This document shows positions 40,736-48,101 of a DNA stretch of 49,230 nt, in pieces. This DNA comes from JAHEME01 sp034435035 (GTDB lineage Bacteria > Chloroflexota > Anaerolineae > Aggregatilineales > UBA3940). The position numbers were made by a program, and so were the translations under genes. Under the pieces are notes generated by a model. The model saw only the letters and a program-made list of their open reading frames with translations. It was not told the origin of the DNA and searched no databases. The stretch lies in the NCBI GenBank assembly GCA_034435035.1, contig DAOTXW010000002.1, forward strand, positions 1 through 49,230, given 5' to 3'. Every line of letters starts with the position of its first letter. Positions within the stretch are counted from its first letter, which is position 1.

Positions 40736-42414
40736 CAGGGCTGCGCTCCTTCTTCGGTCGGCGGGGGCGGCAGGGTCTCCTGCGCCGGGCGGTTGCCCAG
40801 CCCCAGAAAGCCCAGCACCGCCCGCCAGATGCGCTGGAGGAAGGTCAGCTCACCGGGGGCCTGCTCGCCTTCGCCGTCGGCTTCGCCACCCGGCTCCGCG
40901 CCGAGCGGCAGGGGCAGCACCTCGACCCGCAGCACCTGTTCAGTCACCTGATCCTGCTGGAAGCTGTCCAGATAGTGCACCCGCACCCGCACCTCGGCCA
41001 TGCCCGCCTGAGCTGCCTCCGCCTGCGCGATCAGGGTGCCCGACGTCCCGGCGTCCAGCGGCCCTACGTACAGCGAGCCATCCGTGATCACCAGCTGATC
41101 GCTGGTCACCTCGATGATGCTGACATTCGCCTGGGCAGCGCCAATGTTGATGACTTCCACCGGCAGATCAAGGGTATCCCCGACGAAGACCTCTTCCGGC
41201 AGCGGCTCGAAGAACCCGATGTAGAAGTGCGGCGCGGCGACCACCGGCAGGCTGATCGTTTCGGTATCGTTGTGCTGGGCATTGTAATTATCGATGTAGG
41301 CGATCGACAGCCCGACCGGCACCAGCCCGCCGGCTGCATCCCCATTGACCGCCAGGTCGAAGGTCAGCGGCACGCGCTCGCCCGGGGCTATCTGCTCCAC
41401 ATAGCGGACATTGCTGCTGGCCAGCGGCGCCAGCGAGCGCAGGCTCAGATCATTCTGCTGGAGGCTGACCACCACCTGCCGGGCCGCCTCCCCGCTGACG
41501 TTGATGAGCATCAGATCCAGCGTGAAGACCGTGCCCGGGTTCAGGACTGCGGGCGTCGTGGTGTAGCCCTCAAACACCAGCTGAGGGCGCACCGCCAGCG
41601 TCGGCGTCGGGGTCGGCGTATCGGCATACTGGTATACCTGGAAGCTCAGCACGGAGGTTTCGCTGTAGGGCGTGCCATACTGGTCGGTGTAGCTGATATC
41701 CATGCGGATGGCCGCCTCGTAATCGCCCAGGTTGCTGTCCACGCGCAGCGGCTGAGAGAACGCCACCGTCGCCCCGGGAGCCAGGTCGCCGACGGCACGG
41801 GTGCCGCCCGTGTCGCGCGGGATCACGTCGCCCTCCGGGAAAAAGACGATCACGTTGCGCGCCCCCACCTGGCCGGCGTTCTGCAGCGTGATGCGGAACT
41901 CGAACTCCTGGCCCGGGTACAGCGGCGGGTTCGTGCTGGGGACATAGGACTGGATGACGACCAGCGGGCGCACGAAATCGGTCGGCATCGGCGTGCTGGT
42001 GGGGGCGGGCGTGGCGGTCGGGACGGCGGTCGTCACCGTCCGCACCCGCAGCCCGTTTTCCAGCACGCCGCATTCCCCGTCCTGCCGCAGGACCTCGACA
42101 TCATAGCGCCCGGTCGGGACGCCAGCCGGCACGGACGCCGTCAGCACCGTTGGGCTGACGAAGGTTGTGGCCAGGCTGCCGAAGTTCTGGAGGATCACCA
42201 CCGATGTGGCATCAAAGGCTGTGCCGAATACCGTGACGAAGGTGGGAGCCGTGTTGAGGACGGCGTCCGGCTGGACGCTGGTCACCGTCACAGGGTTGTT
42301 GTCGCACGTCTGGGCCAGCGCCGTCCCGGCAGCCGGCACGCCGACGGAAACCAGGAACGTGATAGCGATGAAGCCCAGCAGGATCAGCCCGGCGAGGCGT
42401 GGTCGGTCAGTCAT
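40735..42414 (-). CDS. Exported TIG/CARDB-like adhesion or adaptor protein of the ABC operon
   Basis: A 559-residue protein. A signal or anchor segment spans about residues 8-35. A TIG/IPT-like Ig domain (about 42-128) follows, then a Thr/Pro linker. Three CARDB-like beta domains then start near residues 150, 300 and 415, with text such as PGQEFEFRITLQNAGQVGA. An acidic linker leads to a C-terminal amphipathic segment (LQRIWRAVLGFLGLGN). It lies between the ATPase and permease genes with overlaps of 8 and 1 bases. That is where a MacA-type adaptor would be in Gram-negatives, but it has no MacA features. It is probably an extracytoplasmic partner of the transporter. Confidence 0.82.
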   Translation of the reverse strand: MTDRPRLAGLILLGFIAITFLVSVGVPAAGTALAQTCDNNPVTVTSVQPDAVLNTAPTFVTVFGTAFDATSVVILQNFGSLATTFVSPTVLTASVPAGVPTGRYDVEVLRQDGECGVLENGLRVRTVTTAVPTATPAPTSTPMPTDFVRPLVVIQSYVPSTNPPLYPGQEFEFRITLQNAGQVGARNVIVFFPEGDVIPRDTGGTRAVGDLAPGATVAFSQPLRVDSNLGDYEAAIRMDISYTDQYGTPYSETSVLSFQVYQYADTPTPTPTLAVRPQLVFEGYTTTPAVLNPGTVFTLDLMLINVSGEAARQVVVSLQQNDLSLRSLAPLASSNVRYVEQIAPGERVPLTFDLAVNGDAAGGLVPVGLSIAYIDNYNAQHNDTETISLPVVAAPHFYIGFFEPLPEEVFVGDTLDLPVEVINIGAAQANVSIIEVTSDQLVITDGSLYVGPLDAGTSGTLIAQAEAAQAGMAEVRVRVHYLDSFQQDQVTEQVLRVEVLPLPLGAEPGGEADGEGEQAPGELTFLQRIWRAVLGFLGLGNRPAQETLPPPPTEEGAQP

Positions 42415-43120
42415 GGCGTTGATTCCTTGAGGGGGAGGCGGCAGCCGCCAGGTCCTCGACGATGCGTCCGTCAAGCATGTGGATGGTGCGGGTGGCATGA
42501 GCGCTGACCCGCGGGTCGTGGGTGACCAGGATGATCGTCTGCCCCTGGCGGTTCAGCTCCTGGAGCATGGTCAGGATCTCCTCGCCGGTGCGGGAATCGA
42601 GGTTGCCGGTCGGCTCGTCGCCCAGCAGGATCTGGGGCCGGTTGACCATCGAGCGGGCCAGCGCCACGCGCTGCTGCTGCCCGCCGGACAGCTCGGTGGG
42701 CCGGTGATGGGTGCGGTCGGCCAGGCCGACCTGGCGCAGGATTTCCAGCGCCCGCTCACGGCGCTCGGCGGGCGGGATCCCGGCGAAGATCATCGGATAC
42801 TCCACATTCTGCAGCGCGGTCATGCTGGTGATTAGGTTAAAAGACTGGAACACGAACCCGATCTTCCGCTGCCGGTACAGCGCCAGGCCGTTCTCGTCCA
42901 GCCGTGAAATATCCTGCCCATCCACCACGATCGTGCCCTCATCGGGCGTATCGAGGCCGCCCAGCACGTTGAGCAGCGTGCTCTTGCCGGAGCCGCTGGG
43001 GCCCATCAGACACAGCAGCTCCCCGCGCTCGATGGACACATCGATCCCATCCAGCGCCTTGACCACGACCCCGCCCAGCGAATAGTAGCGTTTGAGCCCG
43101 CTGATCTGGATGAAGGTCAC
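42407..43120 (-). CDS. ABC exporter ATPase (LolD/MacB/FtsE type)
   Basis: A 237-residue ATPase. Walker A is GPSGSGKST (40-48), the Q loop is FVFQSFNL, the signature is LSGGQQQR (143-150), Walker B is ILLGDEPTGNLDS and the H loop is LVTHDPRV. The DEPTGNLDS wording is typical of the MacB/LolD subgroup. The start is GTG at 43120, where homology begins, 5 bases after the Yip1-like stop. A longer upstream frame has no support. It is predicted to energise the MacB-type permease. Confidence 0.93.
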   Translation of the reverse strand: MTFIQISGLKRYYSLGGVVVKALDGIDVSIERGELLCLMGPSGSGKSTLLNVLGGLDTPDEGTIVVDGQDISRLDENGLALYRQRKIGFVFQSFNLITSMTALQNVEYPMIFAGIPPAERRERALEILRQVGLADRTHHRPTELSGGQQQRVALARSMVNRPQILLGDEPTGNLDSRTGEEILTMLQELNRQGQTIILVTHDPRVSAHATRTIHMLDGRIVEDLAAAASPSRNQRHD

Positions 43121-43125
43121 GCCGC

Positions 43126-43920
43126 CTACCCGCCCCCAAACACACCACCGATGACCTGGCCGAGCGCCGAGGCGGCCAGGGTCACCCCGATGTAGATCAC
43201 CCAGTAAATCAGCACGATGCCCGCGCTCTTGACGCGGCTGAGCCGGAACGTGGCCGCCACCCCCAGCCCGATCAGGACCAGCATCCACAGCCGGTAGATA
43301 TCCACCGTCTGCAGGAGGCCAGCCAGCAGCGGCGAGGCCTGCGCCTCGGCGCCGGTCAGCGCGTAGCTCAGGCCCGGGGCAGACAGGTTGCCGGTCGCAA
43401 GAATGGTGATGGCCGCCACGAAGTTGCGGGCCACCGATGGCAGCATGGTCCAGACCGCCATCCGGAAGACCTGCCGGAAGCCGGTGCGACCGCCCATGGC
43501 CAGCCCCAGCAGGAACAGCAGCGAGGCATGCAGCAGGAAGTTGATAAACAGCCCCACCAGCCCGGTAGCCGTTCCGATCGCTGCCAGCATCGCCTGAGAG
43601 GAGGCGATGGCCTGCATCTGCTGCGCCTGCTCAGCCTGCTGCGAGTCATCCGCCGGCGCGCCAACGGCCTCCTGCCGGGCATTGAACTGCGTCTGGATCA
43701 TCGCCGACTGCACCGGCGCGGTGGCAACAGAGAGGAACAGCAGCCCCAGCAGCCCCAGCAGCGCCACCAGCCACCAGTGGCCGCTGGCCGCCTCGCGCAT
43801 GGTCTGGAAGGTGACCCGCGGGCGGAACAGTACGCCCAGCAGCGCGCCCGGCGGCGTCAGGCGCGGCACAGAGGGAGCCTCCGGCGGCTCCAGGGAGAGA
43901 TCGGTGTCGGGGAGGTTCAT
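43126..43920 (-). CDS. Yip1/DUF1282-like membrane protein
   Basis: A 264-residue protein with a Pro-rich cytoplasmic N-terminus and five hydrophobic segments. The first starts near residue 47 (HWWLVALLGLLGLLFLSV) after LLGVLFRPRVTFQTMRE, a Yip1-like entry motif. A Gln-rich loop lies between the first two segments. It is the first gene of the ABC exporter operon, following an extended -10 promoter, with 5 bases to the ATPase start. Yip1-like proteins commonly accompany such ABC genes, but their role is not established. Confidence 0.78.
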   Translation of the reverse strand: MNLPDTDLSLEPPEAPSVPRLTPPGALLGVLFRPRVTFQTMREAASGHWWLVALLGLLGLLFLSVATAPVQSAMIQTQFNARQEAVGAPADDSQQAEQAQQMQAIASSQAMLAAIGTATGLVGLFINFLLHASLLFLLGLAMGGRTGFRQVFRMAVWTMLPSVARNFVAAITILATGNLSAPGLSYALTGAEAQASPLLAGLLQTVDIYRLWMLVLIGLGVAATFRLSRVKSAGIVLIYWVIYIGVTLAASALGQVIGGVFGGG

Positions 43921-43964
43921 TGAACGGACAGCTCCGATGACAGTCAGGAGGAAAAACCCGGTTG

Positions 43965-43973
43965 ATTGTAACA
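43965..43973 (-). promoter_or_regulatory. Extended -10 promoter of the ABC exporter operon
   Basis: The minus strand reads TGTTACAAT, a TGn-extended -10, 45 bases before the Yip1-like start. No -35 match was found. Confidence 0.5.
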
Positions 43974-44038
43974 CGTCCCTGGCGCGCAGGGGCGGCCCGG
44001 GCATGCGCCTATCCCTCACTATCCTTGAGGTAAACACC

Positions 44039-44091
44039 GCCGCCGACTCCCCTGTGACGGGGTCCGGCCGGGATCAAGGGGAGTCGGTGGC
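44039..44091 (-). terminator. Long inverted repeat spanning the lipoprotein stop codon
   Basis: A 15-bp stem (44039-44053 with 44077-44091, one G-U pair) encloses a 23-base loop that contains the stop codon. On the minus strand it is followed by GTGTTTACC, a poor T tract. It probably marks the 3' end of the lipoprotein transcript. Confidence 0.5.
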
Positions 44092-45399
44092 GTTCAGCGA
44101 GTAGTTCTGCTGCTGCACGTAGCGGGCCTGCACCAGCGTGACGACATGATCCGGAGCGCCGCCCAGCACGGGAATGACCGACTCAAACGCCGTGGACTGC
44201 CCCGGTTCCAGCCGCAGTGTCGAATCCAGCGGCAGGTGCTGGTAGGCGATCACCTGGTCGGTTGCATCATAAACCACCAGCGTCACCTCGATCCGGTCAA
44301 TGGGCACCAGCCCGATGTTGGTCAGCGGCCCGCTGAACTTCAGATCACGCCGCCACTGGTTGTACTGCACCTGCGCATCCAGCACGGCTGCGGTGGTGTA
44401 ACCCGGATCGGGGGCGGCAGGCCGGGCGCTGGCCTGCAAAGAGCAGATCGTCAGATCCGCCGGCAGATTTTCCACCGACAGGCCGAAGGGAGTGGCGCTT
44501 TCGCGGGGGACGATAAACAGCGCAGTCGGGGCTGCCACCTCGCTGACTACAATGCCGGCCTCATCACACAGGGTGGCAGCCACCTGAACATCGGTGATGT
44601 CCGCCGGCGAGGCGTTGTACAGCTCGCCGCCCAGGTAGGTCACCCCCTGACGGTCGCGCCACAGCAGCGTGTGATCGATCAACAGCTCGGCAGGATTGAT
44701 CGCCGCCACCACCGTCCCCCACCCGGCCAGCGGATCGACGAGGATGCTGGCAGCCAGACCGTCCAGTGCCAGCCCCAGGCTGCCGATGTCCCGATCGGAC
44801 AGGAAAAGGCGCAGGGCGGCAAAGTACGGGCCAACCTGCTGGACGATCAGAGTCTCGCGGCCGATGGCGCCCTGCAGGTCGTCATAGAGAAAGACCACCT
44901 GCAGCCGCCCGTCGGGCAGGTCGGCGCGGCTGACCTCGCGGTAGCCGGGCACCTGTTCGTAGTGCAGGCGAATGTAGCTTTCGGCCAGCTCCCGGGTCTG
45001 CTGAGCAGTCAGCGGCCCCTCATGGGTGATGTCCACCGTCACCCGGCTGCCGTAGCCCGGCGGCGGCAGCAGGCGCACCAGCAGCCGCTGGTCGGTGGAC
45101 TCGTCCAGCACCTCCCAGCGGTCGGGCAGGTTCATGGCGAATACGCCGCTGGGGTGCCAGTAGGCGGTCACATCCAGCGGCAGGGGCGTCGGCGGCGGCG
45201 TGGGCGCCAGCGTCGGTGGAAGCGGCGTGGCAGTGGGCAGCACCGGCGCCGGAGTAGGCAGGGCCGCGCCGGGAGCGACAGCCGTGGGAGGGGGGGCGCA
45301 GGCTGCCAGCAGTACCGCAGACAGCACAGTCAGCCGCGCCGCGCCGGACAGAGCGATCCGGATCGGGCAGGAATCAGCCGCAGACAGCAGTGCTTTCAT
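44074..45399 (-). CDS. Lipoprotein with Pro/Thr linker, unknown function
   Basis: A 441-residue lipoprotein. The signal peptide ends in VLLAAC with the lipidated Cys34. A linker of Pro, Thr and Ala spans about residues 35-75. The first domain (about 77-220) begins YWHPSGVFAMNLPDRWEV, resembling PsbP-like substrate-free folds. A second part contains two FxLYD-like beta segments (near LGGELYNASPADITDVQV and SGPLTNIGLVPIDRIEV). The ATG directly follows the methyltransferase TAA with no spacing, so expression is probably coupled. It is predicted to sit on the outer face of the membrane. The function is unknown. Confidence 0.8.
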   Translation of the reverse strand: MKALLSAADSCPIRIALSGAARLTVLSAVLLAACAPPPTAVAPGAALPTPAPVLPTATPLPPTLAPTPPPTPLPLDVTAYWHPSGVFAMNLPDRWEVLDESTDQRLLVRLLPPPGYGSRVTVDITHEGPLTAQQTRELAESYIRLHYEQVPGYREVSRADLPDGRLQVVFLYDDLQGAIGRETLIVQQVGPYFAALRLFLSDRDIGSLGLALDGLAASILVDPLAGWGTVVAAINPAELLIDHTLLWRDRQGVTYLGGELYNASPADITDVQVAATLCDEAGIVVSEVAAPTALFIVPRESATPFGLSVENLPADLTICSLQASARPAAPDPGYTTAAVLDAQVQYNQWRRDLKFSGPLTNIGLVPIDRIEVTLVVYDATDQVIAYQHLPLDSTLRLEPGQSTAFESVIPVLGGAPDHVVTLVQARYVQQQNYSLNATDSP

Positions 45400-46173
45400 T
45401 TACGACTCAGGCCCGCGCGTGGCGACCGCCAGCAGACGCGGGCTGGCCTCCTCATAGGAATTGAACTCATAGTCGCCGTAGGTCTCCACCTGCTGCAGCC
45501 CCGCCATCTGGAGCAGCAGGCGCATCTCCGGGGCCAGCGTGTAGCGGACGCGCTGCGGCATCAGCGTTCGGTGCAGCAGGCCGTCAGGATCGATCCGGTC
45601 GTAGACCCAGGTCAGGCTCATGATCTGGCTGACCCGGTCGAAGGAGGCCAGCGACTGCTGCATCACCGTATGCCCGGTCTCGGCATCCACGAACAGGCGC
45701 TCAACCACCAGTGAATCCACGTCATCGGCGCGGAAGATGCTGATCGGATTGGCGATGTCAATGGCGGCTCCGCCGCCGGGTTTGAGATGGGCCGCGATGC
45801 GTCGCAGCGCCCGGAGCTGGTCGCTGTGCTCCAGCAGATGCATGAATCCACTGAACGCGAAGATCGCCAGCCCGAAGCGCTCACGGTGCTCCAGATCGCG
45901 CACATCGGCCTGCACCCACTCAATGTCGGCGGCGTTTCTCTGTTCGGCGGCATGCGCCCGGGCACGCTCCAGCATCGACGGCGAGGTATCGATGCCGACC
46001 AGGCGGTAGCCCGCCCGCGCCAGGTGGAGAGCCACCCGGCCTGTGCCACAGCCGACATCCAGCACCGGCCCGCCGAAGCGCGAGGCCAGCACATCATAAG
46101 CCGTCAGGTCTTCCACCAGCCCGGCATTTTCCGAGTCATAGTAGCGGGCCAGTTCGGCATAGAAGTCATTCAT
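45400..46173 (-). CDS. Class I SAM-dependent methyltransferase
   Basis: A 257-residue enzyme. The SAM-binding motif is VLDVGCGTGRVALHLARAGY, with the acidic motif II in VGIDTSPSMLERAR and WVQADVRDLE after it. The C-terminal half has beta strands typical of small-molecule methyltransferases (MSLTWVYDRIDPDG). The ATG at 46173 is preferred to an adjacent GTG at 46176. The weak GAAGGG site lies about 10 bases upstream. The substrate is unknown. It is translationally coupled to the lipoprotein gene. Confidence 0.88.
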   Translation of the reverse strand: MNDFYAELARYYDSENAGLVEDLTAYDVLASRFGGPVLDVGCGTGRVALHLARAGYRLVGIDTSPSMLERARAHAAEQRNAADIEWVQADVRDLEHRERFGLAIFAFSGFMHLLEHSDQLRALRRIAAHLKPGGGAAIDIANPISIFRADDVDSLVVERLFVDAETGHTVMQQSLASFDRVSQIMSLTWVYDRIDPDGLLHRTLMPQRVRYTLAPEMRLLLQMAGLQQVETYGDYEFNSYEEASPRLLAVATRGPES

Positions 46174-46208
46174 CACGGCGCGCCCTTCGCAGCAGCGAAC
46201 CTGCGGTC

Positions 46209-46217
46209 AGTGTAGCA
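46209..46217 (-). promoter_or_regulatory. Extended -10 promoter of the methyltransferase-lipoprotein pair
   Basis: The minus strand reads TGCTACACT, a TGn-extended -10 with a 4-5 of 6 hexamer, 36 bases before the start. Confidence 0.45.
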
Positions 46218-46282
46218 CAGCCTCAGACCCCGGAACAACGCTGCCGGCGATCGCCCCCGCCCCGACCATGACGCTTTGCTGC

Positions 46283-47332
46283 TCAGAAGAACAGCTTGGC
46301 CAACCGCAGGATGCCCTGCCCCCACGGCACACGGTGGCTGACGCCGGTCTGGTTGGCAAAGGTATGCCGGTTGGCCATATACCAGTCGTAATTGCGGATC
46401 AGCGCGTCCACGTTGGAGTATTTGGGCGCAAAACCGAGCTGCTTCTCCGCTTTTTCGATGCTGACAAACGATTCCTTGTCCACCGTCTCGTAGATCCACT
46501 TGTACAGGGGCGAGAGGCCGACTGCCTCAAGCATCCGCAGGATCATCACAGCGGGCCTGACCGGCAGCGAGACGATCCGCCCGCCTTTGCCCGCGTGGTC
46601 AAGCACCGCCTGAAAGTCCGTGCGCGGCGTGCCGAACACCTTGGCGCCGATGTTGAACGTATCGTTGACCCGGTCGGCGGGCAGGGTGGCGCACAGCCAG
46701 ATCACCTCACACAGGTCTTCCACATCCAGATACTGGTAGGGGTTGTTGCCGCTGCCCAGCACCGGGAAGTTGCGCCCTTCCTGCGCCCAGTCGTACAGCA
46801 TGGCGAACACGCCCAGGCGCTCGGGGCCGATGAACGACTTGGGCCGGATGATCGGGACGCACATCCCCCGCGCGCGGTACTCCAGGCAGACCTCCTCGGC
46901 CAGAACCTTGGCCTCGCCGTAGGGACCCACCCCGTGGACCGGATCGGTTTCATACAGGGGGTGATGATCCGGAATACCATAGACGGCGGTGGAGGAGATG
47001 TGGATCACCCGCTCAACGCCATGCTGAAGGGCGGAATCCACCACGTTGCGCGTGCCGTCCACATCCGTCGTGAAGATGTCTTCCTTCGAGTACAGCGGCA
47101 GGGCCGCCGCGCAGTGGACGACGATATCGACGCCCTGCATGGCGTGATCCACCATTGGCCGGTCGCGAATATCGCCGTCGATGACCGTGATGCGCTCCCT
47201 CTCCTTCGGGTAGGTGAACGGGGCGAAATCGAGCGACACAACTTTCTGGCCGCGCTCCAGCAGGTAGCGCACCAGGTTAATGCCGAGGAATCCGGCGCCG
47301 CCGGTGATCAGGTACGTTCTGGGGCTGGTCAT
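46283..47332 (-). CDS. NAD-dependent epimerase/dehydratase (extended SDR)
   Basis: A 349-residue nucleotide-sugar or sterol-type extended SDR. The NAD-binding motif is TGGAGFLGINLV (10-21). Asp follows the second strand in VVSLDFAP. The catalytic Ser-Thr is in HISSTAVYG, and the YxxxK is Tyr138 to Lys142 in GPYGEAK. The C-terminal part, with a hydrophobic stretch (PAVMILRMLEAVGLSPLY), resembles the 3-beta-HSD/NAD-epimerase mix found in many bacteria. The ATG has GGAG 8 bases upstream. The substrate cannot be named. A 172-base gap separates it from the PlsY-like gene. Confidence 0.9.
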   Translation of the reverse strand: MTSPRTYLITGGAGFLGINLVRYLLERGQKVVSLDFAPFTYPKERERITVIDGDIRDRPMVDHAMQGVDIVVHCAAALPLYSKEDIFTTDVDGTRNVVDSALQHGVERVIHISSTAVYGIPDHHPLYETDPVHGVGPYGEAKVLAEEVCLEYRARGMCVPIIRPKSFIGPERLGVFAMLYDWAQEGRNFPVLGSGNNPYQYLDVEDLCEVIWLCATLPADRVNDTFNIGAKVFGTPRTDFQAVLDHAGKGGRIVSLPVRPAVMILRMLEAVGLSPLYKWIYETVDKESFVSIEKAEKQLGFAPKYSNVDALIRNYDWYMANRHTFANQTGVSHRVPWGQGILRLAKLFF

Positions 47333-47504
47333 GAGTGGTTCTCCACATGCAGGACTTGCCCGCTGGAGCCGGGCAAGCAGGTAAGGACTGGATGGTCAGC
47401 CGCGAGCAGGTCGGAGCGGCCTACCGGGCCATATAGCGTAGCGTGGATCGACGCTTTCTTCAAGAGGCAGTTGTGCATTCCGCCACAAACCGCCGCCGCG
47501 CCGA

Positions 47505-48098
47505 TCACTCCAGCAGCCGGTTCGAAGCGTAGGCGCGGTTCCAGTCCACCGTGTGCCGCAGCGCCACGACGACGGCGATCCCGATCCCCATCGCCAGCAC
47601 CGGCGGATTCACGCGCAGCAGCAGCAGGATCGGCCCAACCAGCGCCGAGGTCGCGATCACGGCCCGCGGGGTATGGCGGACGATCAGCAGGCGTATGACC
47701 AGCAGCGCCAGGCCATTGGCCAGCGCCGACAGCGGCGCGGCGGCCAGCATCGCCCCGGCTGTCGTGCCCAGGCCCATCCCGCCCGCAAAACCCAACCATA
47801 CCGGCCAGCAGTGGCCGGCCACCGCTGCGATCCCGGTCACCGACACAGCGAACGGATGATCGGAGAGGATGCCCGCCAGCCCGATCGCCGCTGCCCCCTT
47901 CAGGGCATCCAGCGCCAGTACCAGCGCCAGCGCGCCGCGCCCCACCCGCCGCGAGACGTTCAGCGCGCCGGTGTGCCCGCTGCCGTGCAGCCGGGGATCC
48001 GGCCAGCCGAAGGCGCGGGCCAGGAGCACCCCGGTGGGGATGCTGCCCACCAGATAGCCCGCCATCAGCGCGATGAACAGGCTCAGAGCATGCGGCAT
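47505..48098 (-). CDS. PlsY-like membrane protein with altered acyltransferase motifs
   Basis: A 197-residue protein with six or so membrane segments and the length of PlsY, the glycerol-3-phosphate acyltransferase that uses acyl-phosphate. The start MPHALSLFIALMAGYLVGSIPTG is typical. The first motif reads GSGHTGALN, where PlsY has GSGN(I/P)GATN, and the LDALKG segment is present. The third motif reads FAGGMGLGT, where PlsY has FKGGKGVAT, so both lysines are replaced. This may be a paralogue with a different activity or a degenerate enzyme. It starts 3 bases after the M20 peptidase stop, so they are co-transcribed. Confidence 0.8.
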   Translation of the reverse strand: MPHALSLFIALMAGYLVGSIPTGVLLARAFGWPDPRLHGSGHTGALNVSRRVGRGALALVLALDALKGAAAIGLAGILSDHPFAVSVTGIAAVAGHCWPVWLGFAGGMGLGTTAGAMLAAAPLSALANGLALLVIRLLIVRHTPRAVIATSALVGPILLLLRVNPPVLAMGIGIAVVVALRHTVDWNRAYASNRLLE

Positions 48099-48101
48099 CT
48101 C

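Noticed and set aside
41580..42060. Thr/Pro-rich repeats in the TIG/CARDB gene as a DNA tandem repeat
   Set aside because: The codons vary and the repeats encode ordinary flexible linkers, as in the lipoprotein and SH3b genes. They are not a DNA-level repeat or CRISPR.
40735..42414. MacA-type periplasmic adaptor
   Set aside because: The protein has Ig-like and CARDB-like beta domains and no lipoyl or alpha-hairpin regions.
47355..47377. Terminator before the epimerase gene
   Set aside because: The 8-bp hairpin has no T tract and lies in the epimerase leader, so termination is not supported.
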